A stretch of 64,000 bases of DNA, from assembly GCF_036884255.1 (NCBI RefSeq), contig NZ_CP145605.1, positions 1,054,001-1,118,000 on the forward strand, written 5' to 3'. The translations under genes were made by a program, and so were the position numbers. How positions within the stretch are numbered: the first letter of the stretch is position 1; each line of letters opens with the position of its first letter. Positions 34,863 through 42,665 of the stretch are shown here, piece by piece. Origin of the DNA: Paenibacillus tundrae. GTDB lineage: Bacteria > Bacillota > Bacilli > Paenibacillales > Paenibacillaceae. The notes under the pieces are model-generated. The model was not told the DNA's origin. It searched no databases and saw nothing but the letters and a program-made list of their open reading frames with translations.

Positions 34863-35350
34863 CTGGAGTCCTCCTTTTTAAAATTAAGTAAAACTATTTA
34901 TTTTAGAATTTTTGGCCTCGGCAGATCGACGGATGAAATATGAAATGAAGATATATAGATAAGAATACATAATAAAATATTTGATATTCTTTGAATGCTT
35001 CGTCTTCTACAGCCTCTATTAAGACAAAGAAGTACGAAAGAATACCTCATCTCTAATGTAAGACAAGATCTGGCCGTTTTGAAGACTTCTATTACGAACA
35101 ATGAGATGATTTTGGACAGGAAAATAGCTAATGGCACATTATATGATGAGATCGTTTAGGCTGGGAGCAAATGATTTTATTGAGTGTGACTATAAATGAT
35201 GCATAATTACGCAAATAGATTAGTGGGAAATAAGTTGTTTATTCTTTTCCATTACGACCTAGAATATGAATCTTCTGTTTGATTCTAATCCTTTTTCTAA
35301 ATTGTTAAAATTTAGGGAGTACTATATTCGGGCTGGTGGTGAGAGTATCG
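34863..35350. other. AT-rich intergenic region, no gene recognised
   Basis: About 490 bases upstream of the toxin gene. A 79-codon minus-strand frame (34898-35137) has no credible start signal or domain and is not called. No repeats or RNA genes are visible. Confidence 0.5.
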
Positions 35351-36565
35351 ATGCAACGAATTGAAGTTCATCCAGATCTGCTGGATAAGAAAGCCCAACT
35401 CGTCCAGCAGAAAAGGCAGGAATTAGAACGCATGGTAAGGGAGCTTGAGAAGTCCATCTACTATTTGCAGATGGAATGGTCTGGGGCGACAAGGGAGAGA
35501 TTTTTTGCGGACTTCATTCGAATGAAGGAAGTTTTTCCTGCTACTTTAAAGCACTTGGAAGAAATGCAGAAGGATCTTACCTCTACATCAATGTTATTCA
35601 GAACAACCGACGAGAGCGGTAATTCTTTTGTGCGTCTTCCAGAACTAGAGCATAATTTTCGTAAAGGTTTCCTAGATAAGTTCTTTGGAGAACAATTAAT
35701 CGGTTTAGGTCATACGACGAAGGCATTTATTAATGATCCTTCGGGTACAGTGTCCGATATAGCCTATGCCATGACAATCGGTAAGGTTGTTGATGCAGGC
35801 CGAGGTATCAAGTTTGCATGGGATGCCGCTTGGGGAAATGGAACAGCTAGATCTGAAGTGGAGCAAATTGTGGCTGAACAGAAAAAACAGATGGACGAGG
35901 AAGGTGTACGTTACTATAGTGGATCAATGACAGGCCAGGTTGTAGCTTATTTTATATTTGGTAAAGCCCTTCGTAAAGCCGACAGTAAGCATAGCGATCT
36001 GGGAGGATCGGGTGGAGGGAGAACGGATAATAGGCCAGGGGAGAAAAAAAATACTGAGCTTTCTGAACCAATGAAGGTTAAAACAAATAAGGGATTAGAG
36101 GTTAATTTTAAAAATCCCTCTGGAAACACAATTCATTGGGTAGAGCAAAACCCAAACAATATACGAAATGCAATTAGAGAATCATTAAAAAGTCCGAATG
36201 CAGGCAAAGCCCTTGAAGGGAAAGTAGGTGAGCATGTTAACAAAATAACAGAAGTAACCGGATTTGGATTAAAAGCAAAAAATATCACAACAAATGAGCT
36301 CGCAGGTGATTTAGATGTTGTGACCATAAAACAAATTATTGAAGTAAAAAAGTCTACTGCTGCACTGGACATGGAGCAAATAGATAAATATATTAATCCT
36401 GATAACCCTAAATTTTTTAATTATGATATGAAAGAGGTAGTCGTGTATTTTGACAAGCCCATTGATATGAATAATAAATATGTTTCAGAGAACATAAATC
36501 ATCTTAAAGATTCAGGAGTTACCGTAGTCAATTCGTTAGATGAATTAGGAGGAATATTGAAATAA
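35351..36565 (+). CDS. WXG100/LXG-type polymorphic toxin with C-terminal PD-(D/E)XK nuclease-like domain
   Basis: 404 residues from ATG 35351 (QRIEVHPDLLDKK.. is the usual start of WXG100 domains; GTG 35336 is an alternative). N-terminal helical hairpin with WSG near residue 43. A middle region (about 105-215) includes GSMTGQVVAYFIFGKAL. The C-terminal domain (about 235-404) has ELAGDLDVVTIKQIIEVKK, giving D322 and E331-x-K333, a PD-(D/E)XK set. Such proteins are exported by type VII secretion and attack DNA or RNA in rival cells; that is family knowledge. The next gene, starting at the last base of the stop, is probably the immunity gene. No type VII machinery is in the window. Confidence 0.8.
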   Translation: MQRIEVHPDLLDKKAQLVQQKRQELERMVRELEKSIYYLQMEWSGATRERFFADFIRMKEVFPATLKHLEEMQKDLTSTSMLFRTTDESGNSFVRLPELEHNFRKGFLDKFFGEQLIGLGHTTKAFINDPSGTVSDIAYAMTIGKVVDAGRGIKFAWDAAWGNGTARSEVEQIVAEQKKQMDEEGVRYYSGSMTGQVVAYFIFGKALRKADSKHSDLGGSGGGRTDNRPGEKKNTELSEPMKVKTNKGLEVNFKNPSGNTIHWVEQNPNNIRNAIRESLKSPNAGKALEGKVGEHVNKITEVTGFGLKAKNITTNELAGDLDVVTIKQIIEVKKSTAALDMEQIDKYINPDNPKFFNYDMKEVVVYFDKPIDMNNKYVSENINHLKDSGVTVVNSLDELGGILK

Positions 36566-37041
36566 TGGGAACTTCGGCGGTTATTCTATTCAATAGTGGA
36601 GAAACTCCAAAAATTAATGAGATAATCCCACGCTTAGAGAAGTTATTTGAGAAAGAAGATCTATTCTATAGTAGAGAATTAAATAAGGTCGATGGAACTG
36701 GAAACGTAAAATATTGTGAGTTTTGTATTAGTGATATCCCATTGGAAGAAAGTTATGAGAGACAAATCTGTTTAGGGGTAGCAGATGAACCTTACCCGTT
36801 TAAACTTATAAATTTTGATTGGGAGGATCCCGAAAAAGAATATTTCAAAACAATAGTTATAAATGATTTTGATGAAAATGAAGACTTATTATTTACTTTT
36901 CTCTTAGCTTTCTTAGAGGAGTACATGACTGCGAAGGTGTGGATTGAAGAGGATTGGTTCTATACCTTAGAAGATCTTAAAAATACTAGAGATCATTATC
37001 AAAATGACTGGAGTTATATTAATCCCCAAAAACAACACTGA
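36565..37041 (+). CDS. Probable immunity protein for the preceding toxin
   Basis: 158 residues, acidic, soluble, starting in a TAATG overlap with the toxin stop codon, which implies coupled translation. No family is recognised. Small size, strong negative charge in the second half (IVINDFDENEDLLF; KVWIEEDWFYTLEDL) and position fit an inhibitor that binds the toxin's nuclease domain. The evidence is context, not homology. It is visibly AT-rich like the toxin's 3' half, consistent with joint horizontal acquisition. Confidence 0.6.
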   Translation: MGTSAVILFNSGETPKINEIIPRLEKLFEKEDLFYSRELNKVDGTGNVKYCEFCISDIPLEESYERQICLGVADEPYPFKLINFDWEDPEKEYFKTIVINDFDENEDLLFTFLLAFLEEYMTAKVWIEEDWFYTLEDLKNTRDHYQNDWSYINPQKQH

Positions 37042-37618
37042 AGTAGTGGTTCATTTGGAATATTATAAAGGAAAATAATAATTTGGGGTCAGTAAATCTT
37101 AAAAATTAATTCGATCCAAGAAGATTCACATGAAAATTTTTTGGTATCAACGTTACAGAAGTTTGTAGTCTCTCAAAAGTTAATAATAAACATGTTACTT
37201 ATGAATGGATTTTCTATGTGATCTAATGAAAAGGATAGCTGAGAAGCTTCCTTTTTAAAAATAGAAAGATTTTTGTTTATCGTACCTTGATCAGCTTTGG
37301 CTGTTCAAGGTTTCTTTTTTAGGAGAACTTACCCAGTGCGAAAGAGGCGCCTATGAAATAGATAGAAAGGCATGCTTTCATTTGGAAACAGCTCCTGCAG
37401 ATACAGTAATAATACAATTAAGAGAATATAAGAAGAGATGAAAACTGAATTCATTAACCAAATGACGTTCTAAAGTCTTCACCATCTAAAGCTCGAATGA
37501 TATGATTATGTGAACTAGTTCAACAAACACCGGGTTCATGGTTCACTAAGTTACATGACACCCGTTCAGTACAAAGTTTCAACTGTGCTTCATGGCCTTC
37601 ATCCTTAGCCACACATCG
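37042..37618. other. Intergenic region without a recognised gene
   Basis: AT-rich in its first 450 bases, with GCTTCC-rich and AAGGTTTC segments but no open frame of substance. It leads into the helicase remnant, and its base composition changes sharply near 37560. Confidence 0.45.
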
Positions 37619-37771
37619 CGTGAATTCGCGGTCATTCCAGTAACTCTCGAAGGCCGCTTCAATCTTGCGCAGCACGTCGAGTGAATCCTTCTCCGTCACC
37701 TTGAGGTTCCACTCCATACCACTGGTCAGCGCCGGGTTGAATAGGTTGGAATAGCCGACATGCGGCTCTGA
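37619..37771 (-). pseudogene. Remnant of the phospholipase-D-like domain of a DEAD-box helicase
   Basis: The minus strand encodes SEPHVGYSNLFNPALTSGMEW and, further on, VTEKDSLDVLRKIEAAFESYWNDREF, which is the end of the PLD domain of DUF3427-type helicases (compare GSSNFSLSALKTGYEWNL in the intact helicase at 42649). No start codon, no upstream or downstream domains. The G+C content is visibly higher than that of the neighbours. Confidence 0.7.
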
Positions 37772-37782
37772 ATCGCAAAAAA

Positions 37783-37911
37783 GATCAATCCAAACACTTC
37801 CACCTCGACATTCAGCCTTACGATTATCAAAAAGAAGTACTGGAGCAGCTGCACGCTCAGCGTACGCTGTACGGAGGAACGCGCAACCTGATCGTCGCCG
37901 CCACTGGCGTA
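37783..37911 (+). pseudogene. Remnant of the helicase ATPase domain, inverted relative to the PLD fragment
   Basis: The plus strand encodes HFHLDIQPYDYQKEVLEQL followed by NLIVAATG, the Q-motif region and first half of Walker A of the same helicase type. It lies 11 bases from the PLD fragment but on the opposite strand, so one part of an ancestral gene has been inverted. The frame is lost immediately after ATG of the Walker motif. Confidence 0.7.
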
Positions 37912-38031
37912 TGTATGGCGACTGCGGGAAGAGATGCCTGCAAAGATGGTGGCGGTGGCGAATAAGTGTATTGTTTGAAGATTTTTTGAAAATATAAGTT
38001 ATATTATAAGTTGGAATGGAGCTGTAAGAAA

Positions 38032-38853
38032 GTGTGGAGTCAAATTGCGGAATGGTCAATAATATCAAAAATTAGTGGTCTGGGAAGTATAATTGTTTTC
38101 ATTGGAACTTTAGTTGCTTTTATAAGAAAAAATCAACTAATAACTACTGTAACGTCTACTAAAATCGAGCAATTATTCTTTACTAAAGAAAAGAAGTTAT
38201 ATGTTAGAATGTTTAAATTTTTCATGAATTTTATTTTTTCTGTTTTGTGTAGTTGCCTTATAATTATTTTCTTTTACGAAATTAAAATTAGTTCGTCCAT
38301 CGTCTACTATATTTTATGGGGAGCTATTACTAGTTATGTTGTTCTAATTTATGTATCTTATTTTAAGATAGATGTTTTTGATAGATTACTTCCAAAAGCC
38401 AATAAATTTATTGTGGTATGCATAATCTTTATTTTTCATATTGGATGTTTGTTCTCATTTATACCTGGTTTTTTAGTTGTGACAATTTTAGAAAGTCAAT
38501 TATCTATAAACTTTAATGTAATTGAACAGTTGTTAGGTGCTATTATAGCTATTATTATAACCATTACCTTCGTGAATATTTGTTTTGTTGCTTTGACAAT
38601 TCAGACAGCAACGCAACTATTGAAGAAATACAATAAATACTCTGAGGAGTGTTTTTACATTAAGGCTCCCGACAATATAAAATGGTATATCTATTATCCT
38701 ATTGATAATGAGTATTTTTTACTTGGTAATGAGTTACATATTGAGGAGGCAACAATATTCTGTACAAAACAACGATCAGAGATACTCTCTGAAAAAATTT
38801 ATTTTTTAAGATTATTGAGAAACGGAGAAGAATCAATAGAATATCACATATAA
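38032..38853 (+). CDS. AT-rich polytopic membrane protein of unknown function
   Basis: 273 residues from the GTG at 38032, with GGAG 10 bases upstream. About five membrane helices (roughly 10-28, 60-80, 88-108, 122-145, 160-185) and a soluble C-terminal ~75 residues (LLKKYNKYSEECFYIKAPDN; IYYPIDNEYFLLG). No family recognised. Base composition is markedly AT-rich. It lies 38 bases upstream of the DUF2075 nuclease-helicase gene in the same direction, which suggests they may belong to one unit. Confidence 0.6.
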   Translation: MWSQIAEWSIISKISGLGSIIVFIGTLVAFIRKNQLITTVTSTKIEQLFFTKEKKLYVRMFKFFMNFIFSVLCSCLIIIFFYEIKISSSIVYYILWGAITSYVVLIYVSYFKIDVFDRLLPKANKFIVVCIIFIFHIGCLFSFIPGFLVVTILESQLSINFNVIEQLLGAIIAIIITITFVNICFVALTIQTATQLLKKYNKYSEECFYIKAPDNIKWYIYYPIDNEYFLLGNELHIEEATIFCTKQRSEILSEKIYFLRLLRNGEESIEYHI

Positions 38854-38891
38854 GAATCAGATGAATTAATTTCAATTACAGGCGGTGCATC

Positions 38892-40751
38892 TTGATCATA
38901 TACAGCAGCAACGCATTAGCTTTCCGGGAATCAGTTGATAACAATCAAATTACAGTTCAGATTGAAGAAGCATTTATTAAAGGGATGGGGAAAAGACCTA
39001 ATCAAGGAGAAGTACGTGCTTGGAACAACTCTATGCAGTTTATGGAAAAAATTATCCGTAATTCGAAGGTAGCAGATGACTGCGGGATATTAATTGAGTA
39101 CAACATTCCTTCTACAAGTAAACGAATAGATTTTATCATTGCAGGTCAGGATGAACAAAAGAATGATAACTTTGTAATCGTTGAGTTAAAACAATGGGAT
39201 GCAGTAGAGGCTATGGATCGCGAGGATGTTGTAAGGGCCTTTATTGGAGGTAGAACAAGAGAGACACCGCATCCTTCATATCAAGCATGGTCATACAAAC
39301 AGTATTTGAGTGATATGAATGAGGCCGTATATTCCAAAGATATTAATGGATACTCATGTGCATATCTACATAACTACAGGACAGTACAGCCGGACCCCCT
39401 TCAATATAATCAATATCAGGATATCATCCGTGAAGCTCCTTTGTTTTTAGCCGATGATGCATCTAAACTTCAAGATTTCCTAAAAAGGCATGTGGGTCAA
39501 GGGAATGGAGTTAATTTACTTTATTTAATTGAGAATGGTAAAATTCGTCCTTCCAAGAAGCTAATTGATCATATCGATGGATTATTTCAAGGGAACTCTG
39601 ATTTTGTTTTACTTGATGAGCAGAAGGTTGCATACGAGGCCATTATGAGCCTTGCCAAGCAAACAGATGTAAAACGCACAATCATTGTGCAAGGTGGGCC
39701 TGGAACAGGTAAATCAGTGATATCTATGAATGCCCTTGGTGGATTACTTAAAAATAAGTTGAATGTTAAATTCATTGCCCCAAATGCTTCATTCCGGACG
39801 GTTATGGTAGAGACCTTGACTCAGCGACAAGCTAGAAACAAAACTAGGACAAAGATGTTATTTACGGGATCAAGTCAGTTTTACAAAGAGCCAGCTGATA
39901 TGTACGACGTACTTGTTGTGGATGAGGCGCATCGCTTAAAAGGTAAAGGAGCATATCAATATCTTGGGGAGAATCAGATCGAGGATATCATAAAAGCATC
40001 TAAAGTGAATGTGTTTTTCATAGATGATTTTCAACGTATTCGTCCTGAAGATATAGGTTCTATAGACGAGATTAAACGTTTAGCTGCCCTATATAATTCG
40101 GAAGTGCATGAATATTCACTAGCAGCACAGTTCCGTTGTTCTGGAGCAGAAGGATTTTTGAATTGGGTTGATGATGCTTTACAGATTCGTCCCACCGCTA
40201 ATTTTGATGGTTGGGATCAAGATTCTTTTGAATTCAAACTAGTAGACACGCCTAACGAAGTATACGATCTAATCAAAGGTAAAAACGATCAGGGGTATAA
40301 GGCGAGGATGTTGGCAGGTTTTGCTTGGAATTGGACAGCTGATAAAGAAGGTAATCGCAATGGGGAAATTCCGGATGTAACTATTGAAGAACATCGTTTT
40401 GCTATGCCTTGGAATGCACGTTCTATATCAAGCACCTGGGCCATTCATGAGAGTGGTATAGATCAGGTTGGGTGCGTTCATACGTCTCAAGGTCTTGAGT
40501 TTGATTATGTAGGCGTTATCATAGGGAATGATCTTAAATTCGATTCGGAGAAAATGGAACTTTATTCAGATTATGATGAGTACAAAGATAGAATGGGAAA
40601 ACGAGGACTTAAATTTAAGAATGAGGAACTAACAAAACTTATCAAAAATATTTATAAAATCTTGATGTCTCGGGGGATGAAAGGTTGTTATGTTTACTGT
40701 CGGGATAAAGAATTGATGAATTATTTATGTAGCAGAGCAAATTCAAAATGA
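38892..40751 (+). CDS. DUF2075 nuclease-helicase (Schlafen-group-3-like P-loop protein)
   Basis: 619 residues from a TTG start with AGGCGGTG upstream. The N-terminal ~200 residues hold a PD-(D/E)XK-like site: D80 in RIDFIIAG and E98-x-K100 in VIVELKQW. A superfamily I-like ATPase (DUF2075) follows: Walker A QGGPGTGKSV (268-275 region), Walker B DVLVVDEAHRLKG, then FIDDFQRIRPED, an SLAAQFRCSG arginine motif and HTSQGLEFDYVGVIIG near the end. The fusion of nuclease and helicase suggests DNA damage processing or anti-phage activity. No specific defence system name can be assigned from sequence alone. Possibly co-transcribed with the upstream membrane protein. Confidence 0.82.
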   Translation: MIIYSSNALAFRESVDNNQITVQIEEAFIKGMGKRPNQGEVRAWNNSMQFMEKIIRNSKVADDCGILIEYNIPSTSKRIDFIIAGQDEQKNDNFVIVELKQWDAVEAMDREDVVRAFIGGRTRETPHPSYQAWSYKQYLSDMNEAVYSKDINGYSCAYLHNYRTVQPDPLQYNQYQDIIREAPLFLADDASKLQDFLKRHVGQGNGVNLLYLIENGKIRPSKKLIDHIDGLFQGNSDFVLLDEQKVAYEAIMSLAKQTDVKRTIIVQGGPGTGKSVISMNALGGLLKNKLNVKFIAPNASFRTVMVETLTQRQARNKTRTKMLFTGSSQFYKEPADMYDVLVVDEAHRLKGKGAYQYLGENQIEDIIKASKVNVFFIDDFQRIRPEDIGSIDEIKRLAALYNSEVHEYSLAAQFRCSGAEGFLNWVDDALQIRPTANFDGWDQDSFEFKLVDTPNEVYDLIKGKNDQGYKARMLAGFAWNWTADKEGNRNGEIPDVTIEEHRFAMPWNARSISSTWAIHESGIDQVGCVHTSQGLEFDYVGVIIGNDLKFDSEKMELYSDYDEYKDRMGKRGLKFKNEELTKLIKNIYKILMSRGMKGCYVYCRDKELMNYLCSRANSK

Positions 40752-40822
40752 TGTGCACCATGGACTGTGCAAAGTAGAGAGCAACCCTATCATTCCATAA
40801 ATGGACGGATAGGATTGCTGTT

Positions 40823-41164
40823 TCACATCAATATTCCTTTAATAACATTTTTAGCTACACGAATATTATCAGAAGAAGAATCTCTTAGTAGTTGTACAAT
40901 TTCTTTGATTTGTTTCTCATCTTCAGTTACCTCAAACTCTTCTTCTATATAAGCAAATAATTGAATCAAATTAACTTCCAGTGACTCAGCGATCTTTGCC
41001 AGGTTCACCAAAGAAACATTCTTTTCTCCACGTTCAATCTGTCCTATGTATGAAAAATGAAATCCGCCTTTTTCTCCGAGGGATTCCTGTGAATACCCTC
41101 TTTCTTTGCGTAGTGCACGAATTCTGGCTCCAACCAGTTTCAAAACTTCTCTGTCCTCGTTCAT
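40823..41164 (-). CDS. XRE-family helix-turn-helix regulator
   Basis: 113 residues from the ATG at 41164, with GAGGTG in front. Residues 8-65 give a Cro/C1-type HTH (VGARIRALRKERGYSQESLGEKGGFHFSYIGQIERGEKN), similar in size and layout to controller proteins of restriction systems; the C-terminal 45 residues are acidic and helical. It is divergent from the HEPN-like gene (135-base gap), so it may repress that gene and itself, and convergent with the DUF2075 gene. Confidence 0.88.
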   Translation of the reverse strand: MNEDREVLKLVGARIRALRKERGYSQESLGEKGGFHFSYIGQIERGEKNVSLVNLAKIAESLEVNLIQLFAYIEEEFEVTEDEKQIKEIVQLLRDSSSDNIRVAKNVIKGILM

Positions 41165-41299
41165 GGTATTCACCTCTCTATGTTCAAAAGTGTAGACAAG
41201 TTTCCTGAAGGTAAACACCAAACGAAGAATACAAATAAATTATTTGATTACTATAGGTATCATTTTATTGTATAATACTGGTATTAACTCTTTGGAGGG

Positions 41300-41821
41300 A
41301 TGACAATGGCAAGAAATTGGTTCAATACCGAAGCGCATTGTAATCACCAAGTAGATTTTACCCCACGTTTGCAAGATCATGATATTTCCACACGACCTAG
41401 GTTCAAACATACTCCTGCTTACCATATGCTACGTACCACATTAATGGCCTATCACAAACATGCTAAGTATCATCTCAAACTTGCCACCATCATGCGTAAT
41501 CAAAATCAGTTCAAAGCCTGCCTCATTCTCTGCGATTGGGCTCTAGCCTCCATGATCAAGGCACTATATATCTATAAGTATCACTCAGTACATCCACCCA
41601 AGGAACTCACCATGAACGAAATCTTGCCTTTAGTGCATACGGACACTGAACCCGGATTGGATATCGCTTTGTTCATCGGTACGATACAACATATTTCTTC
41701 TCTAGCAGATTACCCGAACGACCAGTCAATAGAACTGAACAACATCGAAAAGCTTCTTCAACGAACAGAAGAGATATTGGATGAGTTGGCCACTCGAATG
41801 AAGGATGATTCATCAGAGTAA
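41300..41821 (+). CDS. HEPN-like helical protein
   Basis: 173 residues. After a His-rich N-terminus (~45 residues), the sequence is all-helical with a HEPN-like core: YHKHAKYHLKLATIMRNQNQFKACLILCDWALASMIKALYIYK, then LGTIQHISS-like and final helices. A strict R-x4-6-H RNase motif is not evident, so it may be non-catalytic or only superficially HEPN-like. GGAGGG precedes the ATG. Position beside a divergent XRE gene and within a run of defence-type genes makes a toxin or abortive-infection role possible; this is inference. Confidence 0.5.
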   Translation: MTMARNWFNTEAHCNHQVDFTPRLQDHDISTRPRFKHTPAYHMLRTTLMAYHKHAKYHLKLATIMRNQNQFKACLILCDWALASMIKALYIYKYHSVHPPKELTMNEILPLVHTDTEPGLDIALFIGTIQHISSLADYPNDQSIELNNIEKLLQRTEEILDELATRMKDDSSE

Positions 41822-41966
41822 GATATTTTTTTAATTGATCATTTCGGTTAATTGTTTGGTTTATCTGTGTTACGCTTACAAGATAATATCATCCAAATAA
41901 AGGATATATGTTGCAGAGATTACAAAGGATTTTCTTTGCTTTGCATCTGGAATGTAGGTGTACATT

Positions 41967-42239
41967 TTGAAAAGAGTAATTGCTATCGCGTTTTTCATAT
42001 TATCTGTAATGGAATTGGTCACATTGATCCTAGTCGGTAAAAGCTTGATGACTGGGTATATGGAACCGAGTACGTTTAGCGGGATAATTATATTTCCACT
42101 ATGCGCTACGTATCTCTCGATATGGATGTTCTTTTCACGGCAAGAGTTTACCGGAGGACGAGTCGCGGGACAGATCAGTTTTACAGCGGCATTGTTGACG
42201 TCGTGCCCGTTGGTGTGTTTGTTAATCATTTTCTATTAA
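41967..42239 (+). CDS. Small three-helix membrane protein
   Basis: About 90 residues from TTG 41967 (AGGTG 6 bases ahead) or GTG 41958. Three hydrophobic segments (about 3-25, 36-54, 66-88) separated by short basic loops such as FFSRQEFTGGRVAGQ. No family recognised. Between the HEPN-like gene and the MazG-like gene, about 100 bases from the latter. Confidence 0.5.
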   Translation: MKRVIAIAFFILSVMELVTLILVGKSLMTGYMEPSTFSGIIIFPLCATYLSIWMFFSRQEFTGGRVAGQISFTAALLTSCPLVCLLIIFY

Positions 42240-42338
42240 ATCCATTCATCCCTTCTCATAGCAAATGGTATAATTGCAAAAAGGGAGATTCTGGCGCGAG
42301 GCTTGAAGGCTCTCACAGCAGAAAGGATGTTATGTCAT

Positions 42339-42665
42339 ATGCCTACATACAACAAATTGGTGCGGGACAAGATTCCGCATATTATCACATCCAGTGGGAA
42401 GGAATGCCGTACACGTATTCTTGATCCTGAGGAATATAAGCAAGAACTGAGAACGAAACTGCGTGAAGAAGCAGACGAATATGCAGAGGCAGCTAACGAT
42501 CAAGACGCACTGGAAGAGCTGGCTGACATGCTCGAAGTGATTCGCGCTTTGGCTGAAGTGCATGGGGCGAATGTCGCACAACTGGACAAGCTGCGGGCAG
42601 ATAAGGCAGAGGCACGTGGTGGATTCCAAGAACGGGTGTATCTAATCGATGTCGACGAAGCTTAA
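42339..42665 (+). CDS. MazG-like/phosphoribosyl-ATP pyrophosphohydrolase-type nucleotide hydrolase
   Basis: 108 residues from the ATG at 42339 (AAAGGA upstream). All-alpha NTP-PPase fold: YNKLVRDKIPHII at the N-terminus, then LREEADEYAEA and ALEELADMLEVIRALAEVHG, supplying the E-x-x-E and E-x-x-D metal ligands. Family members hydrolyse nucleoside triphosphates, and several take part in phage defence or nucleotide-pool control. The 3' end overlaps the following PLD-helicase gene by 17 bases, indicating coupled expression. Confidence 0.85.
   Translation: MPTYNKLVRDKIPHIITSSGKECRTRILDPEEYKQELRTKLREEADEYAEAANDQDALEELADMLEVIRALAEVHGANVAQLDKLRADKAEARGGFQERVYLIDVDEA

Noticed and set aside
34898..35137. 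79-codon minus-strand frame before the toxin gene
   Set aside because: AT-rich, no start signal and no coherent hydrophobic or domain pattern.
37520..38068. 182-codon minus-strand open frame as a complete gene
   Set aside because: Only residues around 100-150 resemble a protein (PLD-domain end); the remainder reads out of frame across an inverted junction and lacks a start signal.
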